From Rhodospirillales bacterium (GTDB lineage Bacteria; Pseudomonadota; Alphaproteobacteria; Reyranellales; Reyranellaceae): 64,000 nucleotides of DNA. Location: positions 49,541 through 113,540 of the forward strand of contig JACPOB010000068.1 of assembly GCA_016185145.1 (NCBI GenBank), in the 5' to 3' direction. Position 1 is the first letter of the stretch. Every line of letters starts with the position of its first letter. The translations under genes and the position numbers were made by a program. Under the pieces are notes generated by a model. The model saw only the letters and a list, made by a program, of their open reading frames with translations. It was not told the origin of the DNA and did no database searches. Of this stretch, positions 42,133 through 50,676 are shown piece after piece.

Positions 42133-43902
42133 TTGACGGACCAGGCGAGCAGACGACGGATCGAATGGGCGGCGTTCGCCGCCGTGCTGCTGGTTGCCGC
42201 CGTACTGCGTCTGATGCGGCTGGACGACAACGGCGTCGGCACCGCCTATTACGCCGCGGGCGTGCGCAGCATGCTGCAGGGCGCCTGGCTGTTCTTCTAC
42301 AATTCGTTCGATCCCGCAGGCTTCATCTCCCTCGACAAGCCGCCGATCGCCTTCTGGATCCAGACGATCTTCGCCGCCGTCCTGGGCTACAGCGGCTGGT
42401 CCATCCACCTGCCGCAGGCGCTGGCCGGCATCGCCTCGGTGGCCCTGCTCCATCGCCTGGTGCGGCCGCTCGGCGCGCCCGCCGCCATCGTCGCCGCCCT
42501 GCTGCTGGCGATCATGCCCATCGCCGTCGCGGTCGATCGCTCGAACAACACCGATTCCTGGCTGATCTTCTTCCTGCTGTTGGCGGCGCGGATCGCGCTG
42601 CGCGGCCGCGGCCTGTCGCTGGTGGTGGCGATGGCCGTGCTGGGGCTCGCCTTCAACACCAAGATGCTGGCGGCGCTGGTCTGCGGGCCGGCCCTGCTGG
42701 CGGGCTGGCTGCTCGCCGGGACGCTCGGCTGGGGCCGGCGGCTCGCCTGGATGGCGGCGGCCGCCGTCGCCCTCGCCGTCGTGTCGCTTTCCTGGGCGGC
42801 GGCGTTCGATCTCACGCCCAAGGCGAAGCGGCCCTATGCCGGCAGCAGCCACGACAATTCCATGCTCGAGCTCATTGTCATGCACAACGGGCTGGAGCGC
42901 TTCGTGCGCAGCACGCCCGCCCCAATGCCGGCACCCGCACCGGCGCAGACGCAGCGCTTCGTCGCTTACGACGCCGAGCCGGTCGGCCCGTTGCGGCTGG
43001 CCGCGCCCAGCCTTGCCATGCAGTTCGCCTGGACCCTGCCGCTTGCCGTGCTGGGCGCGGTGTTCGCCTGGCGCCGGCGGCGCGCGCAGGTGGCGTTGTG
43101 GAGCGTGTGGACACTGACCTACGGCGTCGTCTACAGCCTGGCCGGCGGCATCTTCCATGCCTATTACCTGTCGACCCTCGGGCCACCGCTGGCGGCGCTG
43201 GCCGGCATCGGCTGTTTCGAGCTGTGGCGGCGCGGCTCGACGCATCTCGCCATCGGCCTCGGCGCCGCCGCCCTGTGGCAGGCCTACATCACCGGCGCGA
43301 CGCTCGGTTGGACGTCGACCTGGGTCGGCTTCCCCGCCGTGGCGCTGGCGGCCGCCGTCGCCGCCCAATGGCGCGCCAAGCGTCCGCCGGCCGTCATTGG
43401 CGGCATCACCTTGCTGGTCCTGCCCGCGCTCTGGTCGTTGAGCGCCGTGTTCGCGCCCGGCAACCTCACCCTGCCCTCGGCCAGCCTGCCGCGCTGGCTC
43501 GGCCTCGACGACGGTCGCGGGCCGATCCTGTCGCGCAACTGGACGGCGCTGACCGACGATCCCAAGCTGCTGGCTTTCCTCGAGAAGCATCGCGGCAATG
43601 CCCGTTTTCTCCTGGCCGCGCCCAATGCGCTGCTGGCCGCGCCGGTGATCATCGGTACCGGCCAGCCGGCCATGGCGTTCGGCGGCTTCTTCGGCAACGA
43701 CCCGGTGATGAGCGTCGACGCCTTCGCCAGGGCCGTCGAACGGGGCGAGGTGCGTTTCGTGGTGCTGGCGACCAACCGGCGCACGCGCGATTTCGAGCGC
43801 TGGGTGCGGGCGCACGGTACGGTAGTCGATCCGGCTCAGTGGCGGTCGCTGCCACCCGAGCCAAGGCGCGCGATCGTTCTGTACGATCTCGGGACGAAGT
43901 AG
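42133..43902 (+). CDS. ArnT/PMT-type membrane glycosyltransferase
   Basis: A 589-residue polytopic protein with at least ten hydrophobic segments. RLMRLDDNGVGTAYYAAGVRSML near residue 25 places acidic residues in the first periplasmic loop, where GT39/GT83-type enzymes have their catalytic Asp. FNSFDPAGFISLDKPPIAFWIQTIFA is a conserved lumenal segment in this group (FYNSFDPAGF in the sequence). It probably transfers a sugar from a lipid-linked donor to a lipid or protein outside the membrane. TTG start 42133 has GAGGGGAGGCGA upstream. The soluble C-terminal part (WTALTDDPKLLAFLEKHRGN) probably faces the periplasm. Confidence 0.88.
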   Translation: MTDQASRRRIEWAAFAAVLLVAAVLRLMRLDDNGVGTAYYAAGVRSMLQGAWLFFYNSFDPAGFISLDKPPIAFWIQTIFAAVLGYSGWSIHLPQALAGIASVALLHRLVRPLGAPAAIVAALLLAIMPIAVAVDRSNNTDSWLIFFLLLAARIALRGRGLSLVVAMAVLGLAFNTKMLAALVCGPALLAGWLLAGTLGWGRRLAWMAAAAVALAVVSLSWAAAFDLTPKAKRPYAGSSHDNSMLELIVMHNGLERFVRSTPAPMPAPAPAQTQRFVAYDAEPVGPLRLAAPSLAMQFAWTLPLAVLGAVFAWRRRRAQVALWSVWTLTYGVVYSLAGGIFHAYYLSTLGPPLAALAGIGCFELWRRGSTHLAIGLGAAALWQAYITGATLGWTSTWVGFPAVALAAAVAAQWRAKRPPAVIGGITLLVLPALWSLSAVFAPGNLTLPSASLPRWLGLDDGRGPILSRNWTALTDDPKLLAFLEKHRGNARFLLAAPNALLAAPVIIGTGQPAMAFGGFFGNDPVMSVDAFARAVERGEVRFVVLATNRRTRDFERWVRAHGTVVDPAQWRSLPPEPRRAIVLYDLGTK

Positions 43903-45180
43903 CTAATCCGCCGCCCGCGCCGCGGCGGCCGCCTGGATGGCGGCCTTGGCGCGTTCGCCGGCGCGGCGGTTGCGGCGCTTCAGCCACCACATCAGGAAGC
44001 CGGTGACGGCGAACACCGGGATGATCACGCCCGACACGAACACCAGGAACTTGTAGCCGCCGCCGAGCCCGATGCCGTAATGCAGCGCGCGCTGCCAGGC
44101 GATGATGCGCTCGCCCGTGCTCATGGTCTGCGGATCGAAGACGTCGACCACGCTCTTGCGGAAGGGATCGATGATCACCGTGATGACGGGCGCACCCTCG
44201 GCATGGTCGGCACGGACCAGGCCGATTCGCAGCGCCTGGTCGGGCCGGGTCGACAGGAACGCATTCAGGAAGCGGCCATCGGGCACTTTCGAGCGCGCCA
44301 GCTCGACCGCCTCGTCGACGCCCATCGGCTGGACGCCGCGCATCGGCTCGACGCGCGCCTGGAACATCGCTGCGCGCATGTCGCGGCCGGGCCATACCGC
44401 GTTGACCGCGGCCGAGATCTGCTGCGGAAAGGCGAGATAGACGCCGGTGAAGTTCACCAGCATGAACAGCACCAGGCTCCAGATGCCGACGGCGCCGTGC
44501 AGCTCGCGATTGAAGCGCAGGCCCTTGGCGGTGCGGCGCACCATGAAGGCCGCCTTCCACTGGCCCGGCCGAGGCCACCAGAGGTAAAGGCCCGAGCAAC
44601 CCAGCACCAGCAGCGCGACGCCGAGCCATCCCACCAGCTCACGGCCGAGGCCGCCCGCGATGAAGAGATGGCCGTGCAGGTCGTGGAAGAAGCGCAGCCA
44701 TCCGGTCATCGCCTGCTGGGTCTCGAGCACCTGCAGCGACACTGGATCGATCAGGATCTGCAGGCTGCCGGCGAACGGGCTTTGCGTGGGGACGCGGCCC
44801 TGCGCCTGGCCCTGTCCCTGATTGGGTCCTGGGCCTTGCTGGCCGCCACGGAACTGTGGCCGCTCGCTCGCCATGCCCGGCCGCGACAGGCGTACGGCGG
44901 CAGGCTCGCCCACTTCCATCGGCCAGCGCACAGCAATCGGCATGCGCGTCGGATCCTTCGAGGCGGCACGAGCCGCCTCTATCAGCTCGGCCGGCGAGCG
45001 CCAGTCGCCGACAGTCCTTGCCGGCGGCTCGCCCTGCCCCAACAGGTGCTCGATATCGTGGCCGTAGACCAGGACCGCGCCGGTCACGCCCATCATCACC
45101 AGCGGCAGCAGCAGGATCAGACCGATCCAAAGGTGTAGCTGCTGCAGCCAATAGCGAAAAGTGCGCTGCTGTCTGGTCAT
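43903..45180 (-). CDS. PepSY-associated transmembrane protein (iron-uptake associated)
   Basis: A 425-residue membrane protein with four main helices. The first is LHLWIGLILLLPLVMMGVTGAVLVYG. DLHGHLFIAGGLGRELVGWLGVALLVLG and RFNRELHGAVGIWSLVLFMLVNFTGVYLAFP are the classic PepSY-TM segments, with His residues that may coordinate haem or ferric ions. ALHYGIGLGGGYKFLVFVSGVIIPVFAVTGFLMWW ends it. A Gln/Gly-rich stretch near residue 120 (GPNQGQGQAQGRVPTQ) is a flexible insert. Such proteins often act in ferric-siderophore reduction. ATG 45180 lies 20 bp after the feoB stop, so the gene belongs to the iron operon. Confidence 0.87.
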   Translation of the reverse strand: MTRQQRTFRYWLQQLHLWIGLILLLPLVMMGVTGAVLVYGHDIEHLLGQGEPPARTVGDWRSPAELIEAARAASKDPTRMPIAVRWPMEVGEPAAVRLSRPGMASERPQFRGGQQGPGPNQGQGQAQGRVPTQSPFAGSLQILIDPVSLQVLETQQAMTGWLRFFHDLHGHLFIAGGLGRELVGWLGVALLVLGCSGLYLWWPRPGQWKAAFMVRRTAKGLRFNRELHGAVGIWSLVLFMLVNFTGVYLAFPQQISAAVNAVWPGRDMRAAMFQARVEPMRGVQPMGVDEAVELARSKVPDGRFLNAFLSTRPDQALRIGLVRADHAEGAPVITVIIDPFRKSVVDVFDPQTMSTGERIIAWQRALHYGIGLGGGYKFLVFVSGVIIPVFAVTGFLMWWLKRRNRRAGERAKAAIQAAAAARAAD

Positions 45181-45199
45181 CGAGGCCTCGGTCGTCTCG

Positions 45200-47077
45200 T
45201 CAGCCGGCGCCGAGGGCACGGGCGATCTGGTAGGTCACGAGCGCGGCGACATAGGCCAGCGCCAGCATGTAGGCGAAGGTGATCCACATCCACCTCCAGC
45301 CGCCGGTCTCGCGACGGATGACGGCGAGAGTGGACGCACACTGCGGCGCGAAGATGTACCAGGCGAGCAGGGCGAGCGCCGTGCCGAGGCTCCAGCTCGC
45401 GACCAGGGCGCGGCTGATCTGCTCGGTGGCTTCCTCGCCGCCGGCGATCGAGTAGATCGTGCCCAGCGAGCCGACCGCGACCTCGCGCGCCGCCATGCCG
45501 GGGATCAGCGCGACGTTGATCTGCCAGTTGAAGCCGAGCGGTGCAGTCAACGGCTGGATCGCCGAGCCGATCATGGCGGCCAGGCTGTAGCTGATCGCGG
45601 GCTCGGTGGCGCCTTCGGGCGCCTGCGGGAAGCTGGCCAGGAACCAGATCAGGATCATCATCGAGGCGATGGTCGTGCCGGCCCGCTTGAGGAAGGCCGT
45701 CGCACGCCCCCACAGGCCGATGGCGAGGCTTCTGGCGCGCGGCATCTTGTAGTCGGGCAGCTCGAGCATGAAAGGCTCGCCCGGCGTGTCGCGCCAGATC
45801 AGCCGCTTCAGGACGAACGACACCGCGAGCGCGCCCACGATGCCCGTGGCATAGAGGCCGAACATCACCAGCCCCTGCAGGCCGACGAAGCCCCAGACCT
45901 CGCGGTCGGGGATGAAGGCGCCGATGATCAGGGTGTAGACCGGGATGCGGGCCGAGCAGGTCATCAGCGGCGCCACCAGGATGGTGGTGAGCCGGTCGCG
46001 CCGGTTGTCGATGACGCGCGTCGACATGATGCCGGGAATGGCGCAGGCGAACGACGACAGCAGCGGGATGAAGGCGCGGCCATGCAGGCCGGCGCCGCCC
46101 ATGATGCGGTCCATCAGGAAGGCCGCCCGCGCCATGTAGCCCAGGTCTTCCAGCACGAGGATGAAGAAGAACAGGATCACGATCTGCGGCAGGAACACGA
46201 TGACCGCGCCGACACCGCCGATCAGCCCGTCCTTCAGGAAGCTTCTGAGCAACTCGGGCAGCGGCGCGCCTTCGACCTGGTCGCCCAGCCAATGGAAGGC
46301 CGACTCGATCACGTCCATTGCGGGCGTCGCCCAGGCGAAGACCGCCTGGAACATGACGAAAAGGATGGCCAGCAGGATGACGAGCCCGGCCACGGGATGC
46401 AGCAGCACCGAATCGACGCGCGCCGTCAGCGAATCGCGCTGGCCCGGCCCGTGCACGACGGCGGCGAGCAGCCGATCGGCCTCGCGCTGGCCGACGCGCA
46501 GGGCACCGGCGTCGGGCGGCTGCCAGTCGGCCTCGTGGGCCTTGAGCTGCTCGTCGAGACGCTTGTCGATGCCGGCCAGCAGGGCGTCGATGCCGCCGCG
46601 GCGCACCGCCACCGATTCCACGACCGGCACGCCGAGCTCGCGCGACAGGTGCTCGATATCGATCGAGATGCCGCGCTTGCGGGCGATGTCCATCATGTTG
46701 AGCGACAGCATCACCGGGCGACCGACGCGCTTCAGCTCGAGCGCGAGCCGCAGCGCCAGGCGAAGGTTGGAGGCGTCGGCGACGCAGACGATCAGGTCGG
46801 GCACGACCTCGCTCTTCAGGCGGCCCAGCACGACGTCGCGCGTGATCTCCTCGTCCGGCGAGCGCGCGCGCAAGGAATAGGTGCCGGGCAGGTCGATCAC
46901 CTGGATCGACCGCCCCGCCGGCGTCGTGAGCGGGCCGATCTTCTTCTCGACCGTGACGCCGGGATAGTTGGCGACCTTCTGGCGGCTGCCGGTCAGGGCA
47001 TTGAACAACGCGGTCTTGCCGCAGTTGGGATTGCCGACGAGCGCTACGACAGTGGGGGCGACGACCGTGGCGCTCAT
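45200..47077 (-). CDS. feoB: Ferrous iron transport protein FeoB
   Basis: A 625-residue iron transporter with an N-terminal GTPase domain. G1 is ALVGNPNCGKTALFN, G3 is DLPGTYSL, G4 is NMMDIARKRG. The membrane part has two Gate regions: FACAIPGIMSTRVIDNRRDRLTTILVAPLMTCSARIPVY, and GVGAVIVFLPQIVILFFFIL in the first half. SIAGGEEATEQISRALVASW and CASTLAVIRRETGGWRWM close it. FeoB imports Fe2+ across the inner membrane. Its length is shorter than the E. coli protein of 773 residues but within the range of short alphaproteobacterial versions. Its start overlaps the feoA stop (ATGA). Confidence 0.95.
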   Translation of the reverse strand: MSATVVAPTVVALVGNPNCGKTALFNALTGSRQKVANYPGVTVEKKIGPLTTPAGRSIQVIDLPGTYSLRARSPDEEITRDVVLGRLKSEVVPDLIVCVADASNLRLALRLALELKRVGRPVMLSLNMMDIARKRGISIDIEHLSRELGVPVVESVAVRRGGIDALLAGIDKRLDEQLKAHEADWQPPDAGALRVGQREADRLLAAVVHGPGQRDSLTARVDSVLLHPVAGLVILLAILFVMFQAVFAWATPAMDVIESAFHWLGDQVEGAPLPELLRSFLKDGLIGGVGAVIVFLPQIVILFFFILVLEDLGYMARAAFLMDRIMGGAGLHGRAFIPLLSSFACAIPGIMSTRVIDNRRDRLTTILVAPLMTCSARIPVYTLIIGAFIPDREVWGFVGLQGLVMFGLYATGIVGALAVSFVLKRLIWRDTPGEPFMLELPDYKMPRARSLAIGLWGRATAFLKRAGTTIASMMILIWFLASFPQAPEGATEPAISYSLAAMIGSAIQPLTAPLGFNWQINVALIPGMAAREVAVGSLGTIYSIAGGEEATEQISRALVASWSLGTALALLAWYIFAPQCASTLAVIRRETGGWRWMWITFAYMLALAYVAALVTYQIARALGAG

Positions 47078-47352
47078 GACGATGCTGCCGCCGTCACCAG
47101 GATCGCCATCGCCTCGCGCCGACGCAGCGCGATGGTCGTGTCGGCGACGCGCACGGCAATGGGATCGCCGCCGAACAGGCCCTCATGCAGCAGCTCGACG
47201 ATGGCGCCTTCGACGAAGCCCAGCTCGATCAGCCGGCGTTCCAGCTCCGGCCCGGGCAGGCCGGTGCCGGAGCCGTTCACGGAGAGCTGATGGATGCGGC
47301 CACGAAAGCCCACGCGGGCCTCGCCAAGTGCTATGGTTGGATTGGGTTTCAT
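47074..47352 (-). CDS. feoA: FeoA family protein
   Basis: A 92-residue SH3-like cytoplasmic protein that assists FeoB. GFRGRIHQLSV, LERRLIELGFVEGAIVELLHEG and DPIAVRVADTTIALRRREAMAILV are the ordered FeoA segments. The start codon ATG 47352 has no purine-rich ribosome site within 12 bases upstream, and a palindromic sequence begins at the start codon itself. A leaderless mRNA or a missed upstream element may explain this. It is the first gene of the feoA-feoB-PepSY operon and is divergent from an esterase gene. Confidence 0.9.
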   Translation of the reverse strand: MKPNPTIALGEARVGFRGRIHQLSVNGSGTGLPGPELERRLIELGFVEGAIVELLHEGLFGGDPIAVRVADTTIALRRREAMAILVTAAASS

Positions 47353-47368
47353 TGCGAGTAATTCGTAA
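47352..47368. promoter_or_regulatory. Fur-like dyad at the feoA start
   Basis: TTGCGAGTAATTCGTAA is an imperfect 17-base inverted repeat (12 of 16 non-central positions symmetric) beside the feoA start codon. Its form is compatible with an alphaproteobacterial Fur or Fur-like operator. Binding at this place would block transcription of the iron operon. The regulator is inferred from context only. Confidence 0.4.
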
Positions 47369-47423
47369 TAGCACTCAAATATCGGCTTCGCCAGCTTCTA
47401 GGGGCCAGCTTGTAGGGGGACGC

Positions 47424-48137
47424 ATGGCAACGATCGTTCTTGCACACGGTGCGTGGTCAGCCGCCTGGGCGTGGAAGAAGATGCGGCCGTTGTTCGCCGC
47501 CGCCGGCCATCAGTTCTTCTCGCCGACCTACACCGGGCTCGGCGAGCGGGCCCATCTCGCGCACCACGAAATCGACCTCACCACGCACATCAACGACGTG
47601 GCCGCGGTGCTCGATTGCGAGGACCTGAAGGACGTGACGCTGCTCGGCCACTCCTATGGCGGCATGGTGGCGACGGGCGTCGCCGACAAGGCGCGCCGGC
47701 GTATTGCACGCGTCGTGTATATCGACGCCTTCGCGCCGCAGGACGGCCAGAGCCTGTTCGACCTGCTGGGTCCGCAGGGCACCGAGCTGATGCGCGGCAA
47801 GGCGATGGGCGAAGGCGCGGGCTGGCGCATCCCGCCCAACCCGATGCCGCCCGATACGGCACCCGAGGACGTCACCTGGGCGACGCCGCGCCGGCGCTCG
47901 CAGCCGATCAAGACCTTCGAGCAGAAGCTGCGGCTCGCCTCGCGCGAACCGCCGCTGCCGCGCGCCTACATCTACGCCAGGCGCAGCGGGCCCGGCGATA
48001 CGTTCCGCCAGTTCGCCGAGCGCGCCAAAGGCGATTCGACCTGGAAGTACTACGAGATGGATGCCAGCCACAATCCGCACATCACCTGCCCGCAGGACCT
48101 GATGACTACCCTGACCAGGATCATGGCCGAGACGTGA
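47424..48137 (+). CDS. Alpha/beta-hydrolase (methylesterase-like)
   Basis: A 237-residue hydrolase. TIVLAHGAWSAAWAWKKM at the start supplies the oxyanion loop. The nucleophilic Ser is in VTLLGHSYGGMVATG at about residue 78. The catalytic His is in MDASHNPHITCPQDLM near 218. It resembles the small plant-type methylesterase/hydroxynitrile lyase fold and would cleave an ester or thioester; substrate unknown. The next gene starts with GTG inside its stop codon, so it is coupled to a CoA-transferase. ATG 47424 is used; a much longer ORF upstream is antisense to feoA. Confidence 0.88.
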   Translation: MATIVLAHGAWSAAWAWKKMRPLFAAAGHQFFSPTYTGLGERAHLAHHEIDLTTHINDVAAVLDCEDLKDVTLLGHSYGGMVATGVADKARRRIARVVYIDAFAPQDGQSLFDLLGPQGTELMRGKAMGEGAGWRIPPNPMPPDTAPEDVTWATPRRRSQPIKTFEQKLRLASREPPLPRAYIYARRSGPGDTFRQFAERAKGDSTWKYYEMDASHNPHITCPQDLMTTLTRIMAET

Positions 48138-49510
48138 GCGCGGACCTCGCCTACACGGTTCTCGCCCGGCTCGGCCGCGCCAGGCGCGGCGATGACTCTC
48201 TCGCCATCGCCGGCGGCGAGGACCCGGTGTTCGTGACGCCCTGGCGTGTCGCGGCCGCCGGCTCGGCAGCGTTGGGCGCCGTCGGCCTCGCGGTCTCCGA
48301 CCTGTGGCGGCTCAGGACCGGCAAGCCGCAGGCCGTGACGGTCGACCGCCATGCCGCGGCGGCGTCGCTGCGCTCCAACACCTACGTGCTGCAGAACGGC
48401 AAGAAGCCGGTGTCGTGGGATCCGCTGGCCGGCCACTACCCGACGCGCGACGGCCGCATCATGTTCCTGCACACCAACCATCCGCATCATCGCGCCGGCG
48501 CCTTGCGAATCACGGGCGCCAAGGCCGAGACGCGCGAGGCGCTGGCCGAGGCCGTCGCCAAGTGGGACGGGCTTGCCATCGAGCAGGCGATCGCCGACGG
48601 CGGCTGCGTCGGCGGCCTGGTGCGCAGCCGCGAGGAATGGAACGCCCATCCGCATGGCACGGCCGTCGCCAGATTGCCGCTGATCGACATCGTCCAGATC
48701 GGTGACGCGCCGCCGCGGCCTTTGCCGAAAGGCGAACGCCCGTTGAGCGGCGTGCGCGCTCTCGACCTGACGCGCGTGCTGGCGGGACCGACCAGCGGCC
48801 GCGTGCTGGCGGAGAACGGCGCCGACGTGCTGCACATCGCGGCCCCTCACCTGCCCTATCAGACCGAGATCCTGATGGACACCGGCCACGGCAAGCGCTG
48901 CGCCTGGGTCGATCTCACCCAGCCCAACGGCATCAAGACCATGACCGGCCTCTTGCGCGAGGCCGATGTCTTCACCCAAGGCTATCGCCCCGGCACCGTC
49001 GCCGCGCGCGGCTTCTCGCCCGAGCGCGTGGCGGCGCTGAGGCCGGGCATCGTCTGCGTCAGCATCTGCGCCTACGGTCATGAAGGCCCGTGGGCCGAGC
49101 GGCGCGGCTTCGATTCGATCGTGCAGAACGTCACCGGCCTCTCGGCCACGCAAGGCTCCCTCGCCAAGCCGCGCAACCTGCCGGTCCAGGCGCTCGACTA
49201 CATCGCGGGCTATCTCGGCGCACTGGGCGCCATGGCAGGCCTCGCCCGCCGCGTCGAGCAGGGCGGCTCGTGGCTGGTGCGCGTGTCGCTGGTGCAGGTC
49301 GCGCACTGGCTGGCGAGCCTCGGCACGGTCGAACCCGGCCAAGGGATGGCCGAGCTGCCCGAGCCCGAGCTCGCACGTTATCTCATGGAAAGCGACGGCC
49401 TGTTCGGCCATCTGAGGCATCTCAAGCCCGTGGTGCAGCTCAGCGACACGCCGCCTTTCTTCGCCAAGCCTCCCGAGCCGCTCGGCACGTCGCCGGCACA
49501 GTGGGCTTGA
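48134..49510 (+). CDS. CaiB/BaiF family CoA-transferase
   Basis: A 458-residue class III CoA-transferase. The core motifs are LSGVRALDLTRVLAGPTSGRVLAENGADV at about residue 205, VDLTQPNGIKTMTGLLREADVFTQGYRPG, and VQALDYIAGYLGALGAMAGLARR near 360, where the Asp is the expected nucleophile. The first 195 residues form a second, shortened CaiB-like half (SLRSNTYVLQNG, DGRIMFLHTNHPHHRAGALRITG). It would transfer CoA between carboxylic acids. GTG 48134 overlaps the esterase stop (GTGA). The pair may hydrolyse and re-load the same acyl group. Confidence 0.9.
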   Translation: MSADLAYTVLARLGRARRGDDSLAIAGGEDPVFVTPWRVAAAGSAALGAVGLAVSDLWRLRTGKPQAVTVDRHAAAASLRSNTYVLQNGKKPVSWDPLAGHYPTRDGRIMFLHTNHPHHRAGALRITGAKAETREALAEAVAKWDGLAIEQAIADGGCVGGLVRSREEWNAHPHGTAVARLPLIDIVQIGDAPPRPLPKGERPLSGVRALDLTRVLAGPTSGRVLAENGADVLHIAAPHLPYQTEILMDTGHGKRCAWVDLTQPNGIKTMTGLLREADVFTQGYRPGTVAARGFSPERVAALRPGIVCVSICAYGHEGPWAERRGFDSIVQNVTGLSATQGSLAKPRNLPVQALDYIAGYLGALGAMAGLARRVEQGGSWLVRVSLVQVAHWLASLGTVEPGQGMAELPEPELARYLMESDGLFGHLRHLKPVVQLSDTPPFFAKPPEPLGTSPAQWA

Positions 49511-49511
49511 A

Positions 49512-49532
49512 TTAGCTAATCTAGTTAGCTAA
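49512..49532. promoter_or_regulatory. Palindromic operator of the toxin-antitoxin pair
   Basis: TTAGCTAA, five bases TCTAG, then TTAGCTAA again, 9 bases before the antitoxin start codon. Each box is itself symmetric, and the whole is nearly palindromic. It is far richer in AT than its surroundings. Such twin boxes are typical autoregulatory operators of antitoxins of this kind; direct binding is not shown. Confidence 0.6.
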
Positions 49533-49541
49533 ATATCTGCC

Positions 49542-49769
49542 ATGCCGACCTATACGATCCATGCCGCAAAGACGAACCTCTCGAAGCTCGTCGCCCGGGC
49601 GGAAGCCGGCGAGGAGATCGTGCTTGCCCGCGGCAAGGAGCCGGTCGCCAAGATCGTACCCGTCGCACCAAAGCCGAAGAGGAAGTTCGGCCGCCTGAAG
49701 GGTAAAGGCTCCATCGGGCCTGAGTTCTTCGAACCGCTGCCTGAAGATGAATTGAAACTCTGGGAATAG
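49542..49769 (+). CDS. Phd/YefM-type antitoxin
   Basis: A 75-residue antitoxin. MPTYTIHAAKTNLSKLVARAEAGEEIVLARGKEPVAKIVPV is the DNA-binding N-terminal Phd fold. The C-terminal KFGRLKGKGSIGPEFFEPLPEDELKLWE is the flexible toxin-wrapping part, with a hydrophobic/acidic ending typical of antitoxins that neutralise PIN toxins. It is followed after 5 bp by the PIN toxin. ATG 49542 is 9 bases after a palindromic operator, which it probably binds together with the toxin. Confidence 0.9.
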   Translation: MPTYTIHAAKTNLSKLVARAEAGEEIVLARGKEPVAKIVPVAPKPKRKFGRLKGKGSIGPEFFEPLPEDELKLWE

Positions 49770-49774
49770 CCGGC

Positions 49775-50164
49775 GTGAGACTGCTGCTCGATACCCACGC
49801 CTTTCTCTGGTGGGTGTTTGCCGATCCCAAGCTCTCGCGCCGCGCGCGAACGGCGATCGAGGATGACATCGAAAACCAGGTCTTCGTGAGCGCTGCGTCC
49901 GCTTGGGAAATCGCAACCAAATATCGCATCGGCAAGTTGCCGGACGCCGCAGTAGTGGCCAGCGACGTCGCAGGTACAGTTGCCGGGGAAGGCTTCAACG
50001 AACTTTCAGTGTCGGTGCGCCATGCCGAGCGTGCCGGAGGCTTGGTCGGTCATCACCAGGACCCGTTCGATCGCATGTTGATAGCTCAAGCGATGCTGGA
50101 CGACCTTGCACTCGTCACGAATGAACGGGTCTTCGACGTCTACGGCGTCAAGCGTCTCTGGTAG
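49775..50164 (+). CDS. PIN-domain ribonuclease toxin (VapC-like)
   Basis: A 129-residue PIN-domain protein. The four acidic residues are in place: LLLDTHAFLWW (Asp6), SAWEIATKYRIGKL (Glu), HQDPFDRMLIAQAM (Asp) and VTNERVFDVYGV (Glu/Asp). PIN toxins cleave RNA, often tRNA or rRNA, when freed from antitoxin. The subfamily with THAFLWW and SAASAWEIATK is the one usually paired with Phd-type antitoxins rather than VapB. GTG start 49775 is 5 bp after the antitoxin stop. Confidence 0.92.
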   Translation: MRLLLDTHAFLWWVFADPKLSRRARTAIEDDIENQVFVSAASAWEIATKYRIGKLPDAAVVASDVAGTVAGEGFNELSVSVRHAERAGGLVGHHQDPFDRMLIAQAMLDDLALVTNERVFDVYGVKRLW

Positions 50165-50175
50165 TGTCACTCAGC

Positions 50176-50676
50176 ATGACGATCCGAGAGCGCACGCCAG
50201 CCGACGACGACACGATCCGGCATCTCAATGACACGGCATTTGGCGGCACCGACGAGTCCCGGTTGATCGAAGACCTGCGTACTGCGGGACTCGTTGCCGT
50301 TGAATTGGTCGCCGTCGATCCGATGGTGGACGGTCACATCCTGTTCAGCGCTCTCGATGTCACCGTTCGCGGCAAGCCCGTGCGTGCGCTTGCCTTGGCG
50401 CCGATGGCAGTTCAGCCGCACCGTCAGCGCCGCGGCATCGGCAGCGCGCTGGTGCGCGCCGGACTCCAGCAGGCGCGCGAACGTGGCTGGCAGGCGGTCG
50501 TTGTCCTTGGCCATCAGGACTACTACCCGCGCTTCGGATTCTCTGCAGCGCTCGCTCGGCCGCTCGAGGCGCCTTTCTCCGGTGCGTCGTTCATGGCGAT
50601 CGAACTGGAGCCCGGCGTGTTGCAGGGCGGCGAGGGTCGCGTCGTATACCCGCCGCCGTTCGGCATCGCCATTTAA
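50176..50676 (+). CDS. GNAT family N-acetyltransferase
   Basis: A 166-residue acetyltransferase. MTIRERTPADDDTIRHLNDTAFGG opens it. LAPMAVQPHRQRRGIGSALVRAGLQQAR at about residues 75-102 carries the acetyl-CoA pyrophosphate loop RRGIGSA. VVVLGHQDYYPRFGFSAA is the last strand and helix. It resembles the YhbS-type subgroup; the acceptor is unknown. ATG 50176 is preferred; a GTG at 50164 that overlaps the PIN toxin stop is possible and would add four residues. Gene order suggests co-transcription with the toxin-antitoxin pair. Confidence 0.9.
   Translation: MTIRERTPADDDTIRHLNDTAFGGTDESRLIEDLRTAGLVAVELVAVDPMVDGHILFSALDVTVRGKPVRALALAPMAVQPHRQRRGIGSALVRAGLQQARERGWQAVVVLGHQDYYPRFGFSAALARPLEAPFSGASFMAIELEPGVLQGGEGRVVYPPPFGIAI

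Noticed and set aside
41461..43815. 784-codon minus-strand frame antisense to the TctC and glycosyltransferase genes
   Set aside because: Composition is that of a shadow frame (Arg, Gln, Gly, His rich) and both + strand genes have recognisable domains.
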